A stretch of DNA of 56,596 nt from Pseudomonadota bacterium (GTDB lineage Bacteria; Pseudomonadota; Gammaproteobacteria; Burkholderiales; Ferrovaceae). Position 1 is the stretch's first letter. Each line of letters starts with the position of its first letter. Positions 1-8,682 of the stretch are shown piece after piece. Below the pieces are notes generated by a model, which saw only the letters and a program-made list of their open reading frames with translations, was not told the DNA's origin and searched no databases. A program made the translations under genes and the position numbers. The DNA is taken from positions 1 through 56,596 of the forward strand of contig JAJZFH010000036.1 of assembly GCA_021805445.1 (NCBI GenBank), given 5' to 3'.

Positions 1-40
1 GCATCACCCAGCCGGGTGCGGATTGAAACCGGCGCACAGA

Positions 41-57
41 CGCACTTTTATGGTGCG
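41..57 (+). promoter_or_regulatory. NtrC-type binding dyad, distal site for glnA
   Basis: The 17-bp sequence CGCACTTTTATGGTGCG fits the enterobacterial NtrC consensus TGCACCWWWWTGGTGCA closely, with GCAC and GTGC half-sites at the right spacing. Its centre is about 140 bp upstream of the start predicted from the sigma-54 element at 162-179, the usual place for an NtrC enhancer. The hairpin followed by T's could also be read as a terminator of an unseen upstream gene. The second dyad at 70-86 favours the enhancer reading. Binding is inferred. Confidence 0.65.
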
Positions 58-69
58 TTTTTCCCGGCA

Positions 70-86
70 AGCACTACATTGGTGCG
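70..86 (+). promoter_or_regulatory. NtrC-type binding dyad, proximal site for glnA
   Basis: GCACTACATTGGTGC (71-85) again has GCAC and GGTGC half-sites at NtrC spacing. Centre-to-centre distance to the first dyad is 29 bp, close to three helical turns, so two NtrC dimers would lie on the same DNA face. The centre is about 111 bp upstream of the predicted transcription start, closely resembling the classic E. coli glnA enhancer layout. Confidence 0.65.
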
Positions 87-161
87 AACTGCTTCGCCAC
101 CAAAAAATCATGTTCTTTTACTCTTTCCTTATGGCACAATGCTGGAGTACAGTGGAAGGGT

Positions 162-179
162 TTGGCATGCAACCTGCTT
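162..179 (+). promoter_or_regulatory. sigma-54 (-24/-12) promoter of glnA
   Basis: TTGGCATGCAACCTGCTT carries the invariant GG (164-165) and GC (176-177) separated by exactly 10 bp, as required for RpoN promoters (consensus TGGCAC-N5-TTGCW). Transcription should start near 189, leaving a leader of about 70 nt before glnA. Together with the two upstream dyads this makes glnA nitrogen-regulated through NtrC, whose gene lies two genes downstream. Confidence 0.8.
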
Positions 180-261
180 ATCTTCGGGAGATCGAACGAG
201 TAGGGGATCAGGGTTCCAACAGGTTGTAATATCTTAAAAATTTTCTGACAGGAGAGAAGAA

Positions 262-1671
262 ATGGCAGTTGCCGATGTAATGCAGATGGTCAAGGACCAC
301 GAGGTCAAGTTTGTCGATTTTCGTTTTACGGATACCCGTGGCAAGGAGCAGCATGTTACCGTTCCTGTCAGCCACTTTGGCCCGGAAAAATTTACCGAAG
401 GTCATGCCTTTGACGGTTCCTCCATCGCAGGATGGAAAGGCATTCAGGCCTCCGATATGCTCCTGATGCCCGATCCCACCACGGTCAACCTTGATCCATT
501 CATGGATGAATCCACGCTGATCCTGACCTGTGATGTCATCGAACCCTCCGATGGCAAGGGCTACGACCGCGACCCCCGCTCCTTGGCAAAACGTGCCGAA
601 GCCTATCTGAAATCCAGTGGCATCGGCGATACTGCCTACTTCGGTCCCGAACCTGAATTTTTCGTGTTTGATTCTGTGACCTGGAATATCGACATGTCCG
701 GCTGTTCCGCCCGCGTGGAAACCGAAGAGGCCCCCTGGTCTTCCGGCAAGTCCTACGAAGGCGGCAACATGGGTCACCGTCCCGCCGTCAAGGGGGGCTA
801 TTTTCCTGTACCTCCCGTCGATTCTCTCCAGGACATCCGCTCGGCCATGTGCCTGGCTCTGGAAGACATGGGGGTTCCGGTGGAAGTGCATCACCATGAG
901 GTGGCTGCCCCGGGTCAATGCGAAATCGGCACCAAATTTGCTCCCTTGGTGCAACGCGCAGACTGGCTCCAAATCCTCAAATATGTGGTCCACAATGTGG
1001 CCCATTCCTACGGCAAAACAGCCACTTTCATGCCCAAGCCCATCGTCGGTGACAATGGTTCCGGAATGCATGTCCACCAGTCTGTCTGGAAAGATGGAAA
1101 GAATCTGTTTGCAGGCAATGGCTACGCCGGACTCTCCGATTTCGCACTCTATTACATCGGCGGAATCATCAAGCACGCCAAGGCCCTCAACGCCATTACC
1201 AATCCCAGCACCAATTCCTACAAACGACTGGTGCCCGGTTTTGAAGCCCCCGTCAAGTTGGCCTATTCCGCCCGGAACCGTTCTGCGGCGATTCGCGTCC
1301 CCTTCGTACAAAGCGACAAGGCCCGCCGTATCGAAGTGCGCTTTCCCGACCCCACTGCCAATCCCTATCTGGCTTTCTCGGCATTGATGATGGCCGGCCT
1401 GGATGGCGTTCAAAACAAGATTCACCCCGGCGAAGCCTCCGATCGCGACCTGTACCATCTGTCTCCCGAAGAAGATGCAAAAATCCCGGCTCCCGCCGCT
1501 TCTTTGGAAGAAGCCTTGGCAGCACTGGACAAGGGCCGTGAGTTCCTGACCCGTGGGGGCGTATTCTCCAATGAAATGATCGATGCCTACATTGCACTCA
1601 AGATGGAAGAAGTCACCCTGTTCCGGATGACCACCCACCCTCTGGAGTTCCAGATGTACTACAGCCTGTAA
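262..1671 (+). CDS. glnA: Glutamine synthetase, type I
   Basis: This 469-residue protein condenses glutamate and ammonia to glutamine with ATP and is the central ammonium-assimilation enzyme, a cytoplasmic dodecamer. It has the usual length of the GSI-beta subfamily. Visible motifs include the N-terminal beta-grasp region, FDGSSIAGW near residue 50, [12 protein letters not shown] near 266, and the adenylylation loop with Tyr398 in the DLYHL context, so GlnE control is expected. The start has a good ribosome site (AGGAG about 6 bp upstream). It lies behind a sigma-54 promoter and before ntrBC, with a terminator between. Confidence 0.97.
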   Translation: MAVADVMQMVKDHEVKFVDFRFTDTRGKEQHVTVPVSHFGPEKFTEGHAFDGSSIAGWKGIQASDMLLMPDPTTVNLDPFMDESTLILTCDVIEPSDGKGYDRDPRSLAKRAEAYLKSSGIGDTAYFGPEPEFFVFDSVTWNIDMSGCSARVETEEAPWSSGKSYEGGNMGHRPAVKGGYFPVPPVDSLQDIRSAMCLALEDMGVPVEVHHHEVAAPGQCEIGTKFAPLVQRADWLQILKYVVHNVAHSYGKTATFMPKPIVGDNGSGMHVHQSVWKDGKNLFAGNGYAGLSDFALYYIGGIIKHAKALNAITNPSTNSYKRLVPGFEAPVKLAYSARNRSAAIRVPFVQSDKARRIEVRFPDPTANPYLAFSALMMAGLDGVQNKIHPGEASDRDLYHLSPEEDAKIPAPAASLEEALAALDKGREFLTRGGVFSNEMIDAYIALKMEEVTLFRMTTHPLEFQMYYSL

Positions 1672-1710
1672 GGCTGAGCAGGCCCTACGCTGGTCATGTC
1701 CGCACTCACC

Positions 1711-1745
1711 AGCCCGTCAGCCATCTTTGGATGACGGGCTTTTTC
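1711..1745 (+). terminator. Rho-independent terminator after glnA, overlapping the ntrB start
   Basis: AGCCCGTCA (1711-1719) pairs with TGACGGGCT (1732-1740) and is followed by TTTTT. It ends immediately before the likely ntrB start codon at 1746, so it separates strong glnA expression from low-level ntrBC read-through and may also mask ntrB initiation. Confidence 0.85.
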
Positions 1746-2834
1746 ATGGACAACTCCCCCACGCCCCCACCAGAAGATGCCCGTTTTGTCGGACTGGATC
1801 TTCTCCATACAGCCATTCTGGTCCTGGATGCAGACCTGCGCATCCGTTTCGTCAATACCGCCACCGAAAGTTTGCTGGCCATGGGACGCAAGCACCTCGT
1901 CAATTCCCCTTTGGCCCAAATCTCCCATTCTTCCCAAAGTCTGGTGGAACTCACACGCACGGCACTCCAACAGGAAATGGGCTTTCTGGAACATGAGTGG
2001 GTCATTCAATCGCAACAGGGGGGGCCCCATGTCATCAGTTGCACGGGGACTCCGCTGGGTACCCCCGTACAGGGTATTCTGCTGGAACTGCGCCCCATCA
2101 CCCAACGTATGCGCATTGCCCGGGAAGAAAAGATTCTCGAGGATCAAAAAACCAACCGGGAGTTATTGCGCAATCTGGCCCATGAGATCCGCAATCCTCT
2201 GGGCGGAATCCGTGGTGCAGCCCAGTTACTGGAAGGAGAGTTGGATTCGCCCGAATTGAAGGAATATACGCAAGTCATTCGAGACGAAACCGACCGCCTG
2301 CAAAACCTGATGGATCGGCTTCTCAGTTCTCGCCCCTCGCGTCAAGTGGCTGCCCTCAACATTCATGAAGTACTGGAGCGGGTCCGTACCATTCTGTTGG
2401 CCGAATTTCCTCATGGCCTGGAACTCAAACGCGACTATGACCCCAGCTTGCCTGAGTTGCAGGGGGATCGGGAACAACTCATCCAGGCCGTGCTCAATAT
2501 CGCGCGCAACGCGGCACAAGCACTGGGAGGCATAGGCACGATCCACCTGCAAAGTCGTCCTCTGCGCCAGGTCACCTTGGCGCGACGCCGTTTTCGCCTG
2601 GGGTTGATGATCCGTATCCAGGACAATGGCCCGGGCATTCCGGAAGATCTTCAGAAACGCATTTTCCAGCCTCTGGTTTCGGGCCGCGAGGGGGGAAGTG
2701 GTTTGGGATTGATGTTGGCACAAAACTTGATTAGTCAACATCAGGGATTGGTAGAATTTGACAGCAGACCCGGCGAGACCTGCTTCACCCTCATTCTTCC
2801 TCTCCTGGAAACCGAACAATCCACTGAACCCTGA
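1746..2834 (+). CDS. ntrB: Nitrogen regulation sensor kinase/phosphatase NtrB
   Basis: This cytoplasmic histidine kinase phosphorylates or dephosphorylates NtrC according to PII status. An N-terminal PAS-like domain (about 15-120) is followed by the dimerisation/phosphoacceptor helix with His146 in LAHEIRNPLGG. The HATPase domain has an N box near NIARNAAQAL and G boxes DNGPGIP and GGSGLGL. It has no membrane segment, as expected for NtrB. The start is uncertain: an in-frame ATG at 1731 lies inside the terminator stem, and 1746 follows the T-run without a clear Shine-Dalgarno. It sits 17 bp before ntrC. Confidence 0.93.
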   Translation: MDNSPTPPPEDARFVGLDLLHTAILVLDADLRIRFVNTATESLLAMGRKHLVNSPLAQISHSSQSLVELTRTALQQEMGFLEHEWVIQSQQGGPHVISCTGTPLGTPVQGILLELRPITQRMRIAREEKILEDQKTNRELLRNLAHEIRNPLGGIRGAAQLLEGELDSPELKEYTQVIRDETDRLQNLMDRLLSSRPSRQVAALNIHEVLERVRTILLAEFPHGLELKRDYDPSLPELQGDREQLIQAVLNIARNAAQALGGIGTIHLQSRPLRQVTLARRRFRLGLMIRIQDNGPGIPEDLQKRIFQPLVSGREGGSGLGLMLAQNLISQHQGLVEFDSRPGETCFTLILPLLETEQSTEP

Positions 2835-2851
2835 ATCCCATCGAGGAAATG

Positions 2852-4273
2852 ATGACCCATACCGTCTGGATTGTAGATGATGACCGTTCGATCCGTTGGG
2901 TGCTTGAAAAGGTACTGGGACGGGAAGAGATCCCCTACACCTCCTTTTCCAGCGCCACGGAAGCCTTGCACGCGCTGGAATCCGGGGAATTGCCCGCGAC
3001 CATTGTGAGCGACATCCGCATGCAAGGTCTCAGTGGACTGGATTTTCTGGATCGTGTCAAACAGGATCATCCCGACATCCCCATTATCATCATGACCGCC
3101 TACTCGGACCTGGAAAGTGCTGTCTCAGCCTTCCAGGGAGGGGCTTACGAATATCTTCCCAAACCCTTTGACGTGGAACAAGCGCTGACTTTGGTGCGAC
3201 GTGCCCTGTCCGAACGCTCTTCACTCACCGAGGCACCTGTCGCAAACACTGCCCCCCCGCTCGATATTCTTGGTCAGGCACCCGCCATGCAGGCGGTGTT
3301 TCGAGCCATCGGGCGTTTGGCGCACTCCCATGCCTCGGTGCTGATCACCGGCGAATCAGGCAGCGGCAAGGAACTGGTGGCACGGGCGCTCCATCGTCAT
3401 GGACCCCGCGCGGGCATGCCCTTCGTTGCCCTCAATACCGCAGCCATTCCCAGAGACCTGCTGGAATCCGAACTCTTCGGGCACGAGAAAGGTGCCTTTA
3501 CCGGAGCCACCCAGCAACGCCCTGGTCGGTTTGAACAGGCCGAGGGAGGGACTCTGTTCCTCGATGAAATCGGGGACATGCCCCTCGAGTTACAAACCCG
3601 TCTACTGCGCGTACTCTCCGATGGGCATTACTACCGTGTGGGGGGACAAACCCCCCAGATTGCCCGTGCGCGCATCATTGCCGCCACCCATCAGAACCTC
3701 GAGCGCCAGGTGGACGAAGGGTCTTTTCGGGAGGACCTCTTCCATCGCCTCAATGTTATCCGCATTCGTCTTCCTGCCCTACGCGAACGCCCCGAGGATA
3801 TTCCCCTGTTGGCCCAACATTTTCTGCAACAAAGCGCACGCTCCCTGGAAGTGGAACCCAAACGCCTGTCCGAGGCGACTCAACGTCTGATCACCACCTT
3901 CGAATGGAAAGGTAATGTGCGTCAACTGGAAAACCTCTGTCATTGGTTGACGGTCATGGCCCCTGGCATCGTGGTGGAGCCCGCAGATCTGCCTCCTGAA
4001 TTGCTTTCCCAACCTGTTTCCCAGACCCGCCCGGAGGAACCCTGGCAAGAGAGTGCCGCCCGGGAAATAGCCCGACGCCTGTCCCAGGGAGAAGCGGACC
4101 TGGCCTTGAGTCTGGTGGACCAACTGGAACGTATCCTCATCACCGAAGCGCTGACCCATACCCGGGGAAGACGCATCGAAGCGGCCCAACGTCTCGGATG
4201 GGGAAGAAATACCCTTACCCGAAAAATTCATGCCCTGGGGCTGGATAAACTTTGTGATTCGGGTCCGGAGTAA
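2852..4273 (+). CDS. ntrC: Nitrogen regulation response regulator NtrC (sigma-54 activator)
   Basis: An enhancer-binding protein that activates RpoN promoters when phosphorylated. It has a receiver domain (about 1-120) with phospho-Asp54 in SDIRM, an AAA+ domain with Walker A GESGSGKE (about 167-174) and the sigma-54-contacting GAFTGA loop (about 214-219). A C-terminal Fis-type helix-turn-helix ends the protein ([17 protein letters not shown]). Two adjacent ATGs exist (2849 and 2852). The GAGG at 2843-2846 suits the second. Likely targets in this window are glnA, the glnK-amtB-porin operon and porin A. The 3' end overlaps convergent xth by 46 bp. Confidence 0.96.
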   Translation: MTHTVWIVDDDRSIRWVLEKVLGREEIPYTSFSSATEALHALESGELPATIVSDIRMQGLSGLDFLDRVKQDHPDIPIIIMTAYSDLESAVSAFQGGAYEYLPKPFDVEQALTLVRRALSERSSLTEAPVANTAPPLDILGQAPAMQAVFRAIGRLAHSHASVLITGESGSGKELVARALHRHGPRAGMPFVALNTAAIPRDLLESELFGHEKGAFTGATQQRPGRFEQAEGGTLFLDEIGDMPLELQTRLLRVLSDGHYYRVGGQTPQIARARIIAATHQNLERQVDEGSFREDLFHRLNVIRIRLPALRERPEDIPLLAQHFLQQSARSLEVEPKRLSEATQRLITTFEWKGNVRQLENLCHWLTVMAPGIVVEPADLPPELLSQPVSQTRPEEPWQESAAREIARRLSQGEADLALSLVDQLERILITEALTHTRGRRIEAAQRLGWGRNTLTRKIHALGLDKLCDSGPE

Positions 4274-5049
4274 AGTACCGGCGCCTCTTCAAACGATGCC
4301 CACACGGGGGCATGATCGGAAGGGCGTTCCCACCCGCGCGGGTCCCGATCGATGGTACAGGAACGGAGGGTAGCATCCAGTTTTTGGCTGGCCAGCAAAT
4401 GATCGATGCGCAACCCCAAATTGCGCTTGAACGCATTGACCCGGTAATGCCACCAACTGAATGATCGCTCTTCTTGGGGAAATTGCCGAAAACAATCCAC
4501 CAACCCCAAGGCCTCCAGCGCCTGGAACTTCTCCCGCTCGGGAGGACTGCACAACACTTCGCCGGCCCAGGCTGCCGGATCATGAATGTCCCGGTCTTCC
4601 GGCGCAATGTTGTAGTCTCCTGCCACGACCAGGCAAGGATGGTGTGCCAGGCTGTCCTGCAAATAATCATGCAGCGCATCGAACCAGGCAAGTTTGTAAA
4701 CGTACTTTTCCGAACTGAGCGATTCGCCATTGGGACAGTACACACTGACCACCCGAACGTCACCAAACGTGGCGGCAATGACCCTTTGCTGGGGATCTTC
4801 CCATTTGGGCAACCCGATCACCTCCTCCACACCGGGTTGCAAGGAGACCAACGCCACCCCGTTGTAGGTTTTCTGTCCCGCCACATGAGCGTGATAACCC
4901 GCTGCCCGAAATTCCTCCCAAGGAAAATTGGAGGCCTCACACTTGAGTTCCTGTAGGCAAAGAACATCCGGTTTTTCTTTCTCCAGCCAAGCCAGCACAT
5001 GAGACAGCCGCACCCGGATGGAATTGACATTCCACGTTGCAATTTTCAA
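4228..5049 (-). CDS. xth: Exodeoxyribonuclease III (AP endonuclease)
   Basis: A Mg-dependent AP endonuclease and 3'-5' exonuclease of base-excision repair. The 273-residue protein matches the exonuclease III family in length and starts with the typical MKIATWNVNSIR. Metal and catalytic motifs are visible: LQELK (about 33-37), GDYNIAPEDRD and the final SDHAPV with the catalytic Asp-His. The C-terminal codons overlap the end of ntrC on the opposite strand by 46 bp, so both reading frames are constrained there. Confidence 0.95.
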   Translation of the reverse strand: MKIATWNVNSIRVRLSHVLAWLEKEKPDVLCLQELKCEASNFPWEEFRAAGYHAHVAGQKTYNGVALVSLQPGVEEVIGLPKWEDPQQRVIAATFGDVRVVSVYCPNGESLSSEKYVYKLAWFDALHDYLQDSLAHHPCLVVAGDYNIAPEDRDIHDPAAWAGEVLCSPPEREKFQALEALGLVDCFRQFPQEERSFSWWHYRVNAFKRNLGLRIDHLLASQKLDATLRSCTIDRDPRGWERPSDHAPVWASFEEAPVLYSGPESQSLSSPRA

Positions 5050-5160
5050 GAATCCTCCTTGATATCAATCAGCTATTAAATTTTTCCCGCGCCTGTAGAA
5101 GATCATGTGCAACCCCGCAGGACGGGGTCGTTTTGCCGTCAAACCCCAACGATATGTTGT

Positions 5161-5205
5161 AAATATGGTACATATTTTTCAATTAAGGGTAATTTGTGTC
5201 ATAAT
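5161..5205 (+). promoter_or_regulatory. Candidate promoter with upstream palindrome for the 5272 barrel gene
   Basis: AAATATGGTACATATTT (5161-5177) is a perfect 7-3-7 palindrome. It abuts a possible -35 (TTTCAA, 5177-5182) and, 17 bp on, an extended -10 (TGT then CATAAT, 5200-5205). The position suggests an activator or repressor site. The regulator is not identifiable from sequence. The rest of the 5050-5271 spacer is AT-rich without another recognisable element. Confidence 0.4.
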
Positions 5206-5271
5206 TGTTACAGTCAGGTCCTTTTCGTTGACTGTAGAATTCGTAAACCTTAACCACTCAGGAGCATTCAA

Positions 5272-5823
5272 ATGTTCAAAAAAGCACTTCTCGTAACTTC
5301 TCTGGTCTCTGTTTCCTTGTCGGCCATGGCCGATGGAAGCGGCTGGATCAACGACTATGCCGGTGTTGCCCTTGGCTCCGCCACTTCACCCAACCCCGGC
5401 GTGGGCAACAACGCCAATGCCAACGTGGGTGAAACCGGTTCCGAATACCGCGTGTTCGCTGGTCACGAATTTACCCAGAACTTCGGTATTGAAACACAGT
5501 ACAACCACTACCACGGGTTCGGTGGGAATATGGCCGATGGGTCAGCCCACTCCTTCGACCTGTTGGGAACAGGCACTTACTACTTTGACCGCGCCAACAC
5601 CATCGGTCTGGTCGGCAAGGCAGGTTTCAATTACTCCACGGTCGGCTCCTATGGTCTGACCAACGGAGGGTTTGGATGGGTCTATGGCGCAGGGCTACGT
5701 TATAACGTTTCCCGCCAGTTTGATATTCGCGCCGACTATCAACGTGACCAGTTGGGCTATGCCAACAACTATTTCAGCAATGCTGAAAACACCTACACCA
5801 TCGGTGCCGCTTACCACTTCTAA
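5272..5823 (+). CDS. OmpA-like small outer-membrane beta-barrel protein
   Basis: A 183-residue exported protein. A Sec signal peptide (about 1-21, MFKKALLVTSLVSVSLSAMA) is followed by a glycine- and aromatic-rich mature chain of about 160 residues. It alternates beta strands and ends in YHF, with the terminal aromatic residue recognised by the BAM complex. Size fits an eight-stranded OmpA/OmpX-type barrel with no periplasmic peptidoglycan domain. RBS AGGAG lies 8 bp upstream. It is monocistronic, with its own promoter region and a strong terminator. No specific function can be assigned. Confidence 0.75.
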   Translation: MFKKALLVTSLVSVSLSAMADGSGWINDYAGVALGSATSPNPGVGNNANANVGETGSEYRVFAGHEFTQNFGIETQYNHYHGFGGNMADGSAHSFDLLGTGTYYFDRANTIGLVGKAGFNYSTVGSYGLTNGGFGWVYGAGLRYNVSRQFDIRADYQRDQLGYANNYFSNAENTYTIGAAYHF

Positions 5824-5836
5824 ATCGTTGTTCTTC

Positions 5837-5875
5837 ATTCGGGTCACGTCAGCAATGACTTGACCCGAATTTTTC
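5837..5875 (+). terminator. Rho-independent terminator of the barrel gene
   Basis: ATTCGGGTCA (5837-5846) and TGACCCGAAT (5861-5870) form a perfect 10-bp stem with a 14-nt loop, followed by TTTT. It lies directly between the barrel gene and the convergent Slp-type gene, whose stop codon begins at 5876. Confidence 0.85.
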
Positions 5876-6418
5876 CTACCAGGGCATGCCGATATCAGGG
5901 CCCATCCATGGCGTCATCGGAGAATCCATGGGATCTCCAAAGGGACTCATCCCATAGTACATGCCGGAATTATCCATGGGGACATCCTTTGGCCACAGGT
6001 AGACCACATCCGCAGCGACATGCGGGAAGATGTAGCGCATGTCGCCCACCTTGCCGATCGTCGGCACCTGAAGCGTACCCGTTACGGTAATCTGTCTCTT
6101 CACAGAATAAATGGACGGGTCAAAAAAGCCGTGGGCACAGGCAATGAATCGTCCATCCGAATGGTCATCATCCACGGGACGACCAGAATCGTCCAGGGTA
6201 TGACTCACCACATGAAAACACGTATCGGTTTTCCCCGGCTTGACACCCGCAATCACCCCACCCCAACGCACTTTTTCACCCACGACACTGGGGTCATTTT
6301 GGGCCGTGCGGGGTAGAATGGGGACGAAGTCATTTCCCGCCAAAGGTGCAGGAGGCGTGCTGGCACAGGATGCCAGGCCAACCGTCAATCCTGTCAGTAA
6401 TAAAAGTTTTAACCGCAT
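5876..6418 (-). CDS. slp: Slp-family outer-membrane lipoprotein
   Basis: A 180-residue lipoprotein. The signal peptide MRLKLLLLTGLTVGLASC carries a lipobox (LASC) with the acylated Cys at about residue 18. The body (FVPILPRTAQNDPSVVGEKVRWGGVI...) resembles the Slp/YeaY starvation lipoprotein family, with the characteristic RWGG strand and a conserved C-terminal YLWP. A longer in-frame start at 6466 exists, but 6418 has a GGGGAG ribosome site and places the signal peptide at the N-terminus. The Met/Gly/Pro-rich tail of about 30 residues is low-complexity. Its physiological role in this family is poorly known. Confidence 0.8.
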   Translation of the reverse strand: MRLKLLLLTGLTVGLASCASTPPAPLAGNDFVPILPRTAQNDPSVVGEKVRWGGVIAGVKPGKTDTCFHVVSHTLDDSGRPVDDDHSDGRFIACAHGFFDPSIYSVKRQITVTGTLQVPTIGKVGDMRYIFPHVAADVVYLWPKDVPMDNSGMYYGMSPFGDPMDSPMTPWMGPDIGMPW

Positions 6419-6664
6419 GATCTCTGCTCCCCCATAGACTTGATTGAAGTGGGTCAACCCACTCATTAGGAACGTTCGGCATCACAGATCGTCCGAGCCG
6501 ACCTTCGCCCTATGCCGGCTATTTTACCGTCTTGTCTGTTTTTCGAGTTGTTACAAATGAGCCCTCCCGTCATCCCGGCCTGTGCAAATGAGGGGACACT
6601 GTGCCGCTCACCGTCCGCACTTTTCAAACCGGGTTCAGGTACAGGAATGTGCGATAATCGCCCC

Positions 6665-7225
6665 ATGGAAACGATCAACTTCACCCATCATTTTCTTATC
6701 GCCATGCCTTCATTGCAGGATGCCAATTTTTCCGGCACCCTGACCTATATCTGTCGGCACGATGAACAGGGAGCCATGGGCCTGATCATCAACCGTCCGA
6801 TGGACATGAATCTGAAAAATCTGTTTGGCCAGATTGCGCTCACTTCCAGCAATGAAGATGTAGCCACTCAACCGGTCTATCTGGGGGGACCGGTCCAAAC
6901 CGACCGCGGTTTCGTTCTCCACACCCCCATGGGTACATGGCGCTCCACCTTGCGCATCAATGACGAGTTTGGACTCACCACTTCGCGCGATATTCTGGAA
7001 CAACTCTCCCTCGGTCATGGTCCGGAATCCATGCTCATCGCTCTAGGCTATGCGGGGTGGGAAGCCGGACAACTGGAAAACGAAATCAAACTGAACAATT
7101 GGCTGTCCGTCCCGGCAGACCCCCATATTCTTTTCACGCTACCTGCAGAACAACGTTTCAATGCGGCACTGGCATTGCTGGGCGTCAATCTGACCTATCT
7201 CTCCGAGGAAGCCGGGCATGCCTGA
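6665..7225 (+). CDS. yqgE: YqgE/AlgH family protein (DUF179)
   Basis: A 186-residue cytoplasmic protein of the UPF0301/AlgH family, whose biochemical role is unsettled. Family hallmarks are visible: FLIAMPSLQD at the start, FSGTLTYICRHDEQGAMGLIINRP, the GGPV strand and LGYAGWEAGQLE. An in-frame extension to 6512 exists, but ATG 6665 matches the conserved family start (METINFTHHFLIAMP). It opens a run of tightly packed genes and overlaps ruvX by 8 bp, a widespread proteobacterial pairing. A -10-like GATAAT (6653-6658) lies only 6 bp upstream, so a leaderless transcript is possible. Confidence 0.9.
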   Translation: METINFTHHFLIAMPSLQDANFSGTLTYICRHDEQGAMGLIINRPMDMNLKNLFGQIALTSSNEDVATQPVYLGGPVQTDRGFVLHTPMGTWRSTLRINDEFGLTTSRDILEQLSLGHGPESMLIALGYAGWEAGQLENEIKLNNWLSVPADPHILFTLPAEQRFNAALALLGVNLTYLSEEAGHA

Positions 7226-7712
7226 TCCAGAAGGTGCCGTTCTGGCCTTCGACTATGGTATGCGCTTTATCGGTGTGGCTTGGGGAGAACGCCGCAGCAA
7301 GGTCTGTCGTCCGCTCGCTTCCCTGGAATGCCGCACCCGCGCCCAGCGCTGGGAATCCATTCATGCCCTCATTCGAGAATGGGTTCCCGATTTACTGCTG
7401 GTGGGACTGGCCCTGAATTCAGAAGGCCAGGAACAAACCACGACCCGCCAATGTCGTAATTTTGCCCGCGACCTGCACCGCCACACCCATTTGCCCGTGA
7501 CCCTCATCGATGAACGCTATACCTCGCTGGAAGCCGACCGGCAGTTACGGGCTGCCGGGGTTGCGCGCACGCAACGTCGCAACAAGGAACATGCGCTGGC
7601 CGCCACCTTGCTTCTGGAAGATTATTTCGATCTGTCCATCGAGCAGCAAAACGCTTTATGCTCTTCTGCACGATTTTTTATCACTCTTGATGCCGAGGTT
7701 ACCGATGTTTAA
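7218..7712 (+). CDS. ruvX: Putative pre-16S rRNA nuclease / Holliday-junction resolvase homologue YqgF (RuvX)
   Basis: A 164-residue RNase H-fold protein of the YqgF family, implicated in 16S rRNA 5'-end processing. It shows the first catalytic Asp in [13 protein letters not shown] (about 11) and the second acidic residue in DERYTSLEA (about 98). At the place of the third acidic residue (VDSxSA in E. coli) it reads KEHALAA, so the usual Asp appears to be His. The C-terminal tail is longer than usual by about 20 residues. It overlaps yqgE and pyrB by 8 bp each, implying translational coupling. Confidence 0.88.
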   Translation: MPDPEGAVLAFDYGMRFIGVAWGERRSKVCRPLASLECRTRAQRWESIHALIREWVPDLLLVGLALNSEGQEQTTTRQCRNFARDLHRHTHLPVTLIDERYTSLEADRQLRAAGVARTQRRNKEHALAATLLLEDYFDLSIEQQNALCSSARFFITLDAEVTDV

Positions 7713-8670
7713 TCCTCAACTCACCCCCGAAGGTCACCTCAAGCATCTTCTGACCATAGAAGGTCTGCCTCCCGCCATTCTCTTCCAGATTCTCGACCGC
7801 GCCACAGAGTTTGAGGCCGTGGCCCATCAGGAAGTCAAGAAGGTTCCTCACCTTCAGGGAAAGTCTGTCTTCAATTTATTTTTTGAGGCATCCACGCGCA
7901 CCCGCACCACTTTTGAAATTGCTGCCAAACGATTGTCTGCCGATGTCATCAATCTGAATGTCAACGCTTCCAGCCAAAGCAAGGGAGAAACCCTGCTCGA
8001 CACCGTGGATAATCTGTCCGCCATGCAAGCAGACATGTTCGTGGTACGCCATGCCGAAAGTGGTGCCGCACACCTGATTGCCAGTCATGTCGGACCCGAT
8101 ATCCATGTCATCAATGCAGGAGACGGGCGTCACGCTCATCCCACTCAGGCACTTTTGGACGTGTATACCATTCGCCACTTCAAAAAGCGCTTTGAAAATC
8201 TGCGGGTGGCCATTGTCGGCGATGTCCTTCATTCGCGGGTGGCCCGTTCCCAGATTCATGCATTGACGACCCTGAAAGTTCCGGAAGTACGCGTCATCGG
8301 TCCGAAAACCCTGATACCGCGCAATGTGGAGCGCCTGGGAGTACGGGTCTACCACGACATGGTCCAGGGCCTCAAGGGGGTAGATGTGGTCATCATGTTG
8401 CGCCTCCAGAATGAACGGATGAACGGGGCGCTCTTGCCCAGCCGCGACGAGTACTTCAAATACTATGGGCTGACCCCCACCAAATTGGCTCATGCCCAGC
8501 CGGATGCCATCGTCATGCACCCTGGCCCCATGAACCGGGGCGTGGAAATTCATTCGGATGTCGCCGATGGCGTCCAGTCCGTGATTTTGAAACAGGTCAC
8601 CTTTGGCATCGCCGTACGCATGGCCGTCATGTCCATTCTGGCTGCCCCTACGCCACATTCTGCCGCTTGA
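7705..8670 (+). CDS. pyrB: Aspartate carbamoyltransferase catalytic subunit
   Basis: Catalyses carbamoyl phosphate + L-aspartate to N-carbamoyl-L-aspartate, the second step of de novo pyrimidine synthesis. The 321-residue chain has the carbamoyl-phosphate loop STRTRT (63-68), the [12 protein letters not shown] segment and [11 protein letters not shown] near the C-terminus. The longer in-frame ORF back to 7510 is excluded because the family starts at MFNPQL and GAGG precedes ATG 7705. It is followed 12 bp later by a pyrC-like gene, as in organisms whose ATCase is a PyrB-PyrC' complex. No pyrI or pyrR is present here. Confidence 0.96.
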   Translation: MFNPQLTPEGHLKHLLTIEGLPPAILFQILDRATEFEAVAHQEVKKVPHLQGKSVFNLFFEASTRTRTTFEIAAKRLSADVINLNVNASSQSKGETLLDTVDNLSAMQADMFVVRHAESGAAHLIASHVGPDIHVINAGDGRHAHPTQALLDVYTIRHFKKRFENLRVAIVGDVLHSRVARSQIHALTTLKVPEVRVIGPKTLIPRNVERLGVRVYHDMVQGLKGVDVVIMLRLQNERMNGALLPSRDEYFKYYGLTPTKLAHAQPDAIVMHPGPMNRGVEIHSDVADGVQSVILKQVTFGIAVRMAVMSILAAPTPHSAA

Positions 8671-8682
8671 ACGAGGATTTTC

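Noticed and set aside
40-62. Hairpin ACGCAC/GTGCGT followed by T-run as a terminator of an upstream gene
   Set aside because: The same sequence is an NtrC-type dyad with correct spacing and position, and a second similar dyad follows at 70-86. It could still do both jobs.
5111-5134. ACCCCG/CGGGGT hairpin followed by CGTTTT as a terminator
   Set aside because: No + strand gene lies just upstream, and the T-run is short and interrupted.
5105-5296. 63-residue ORF on the + strand upstream of the barrel gene
   Set aside because: It covers promoter-like AT-rich DNA and ends in the wrong frame inside the barrel gene.
6466-6684. 72-residue ORF on the - strand upstream of the Slp-type gene
   Set aside because: It overlaps the yqgE start region, has no ribosome site or domain, and its composition does not look protein-like.
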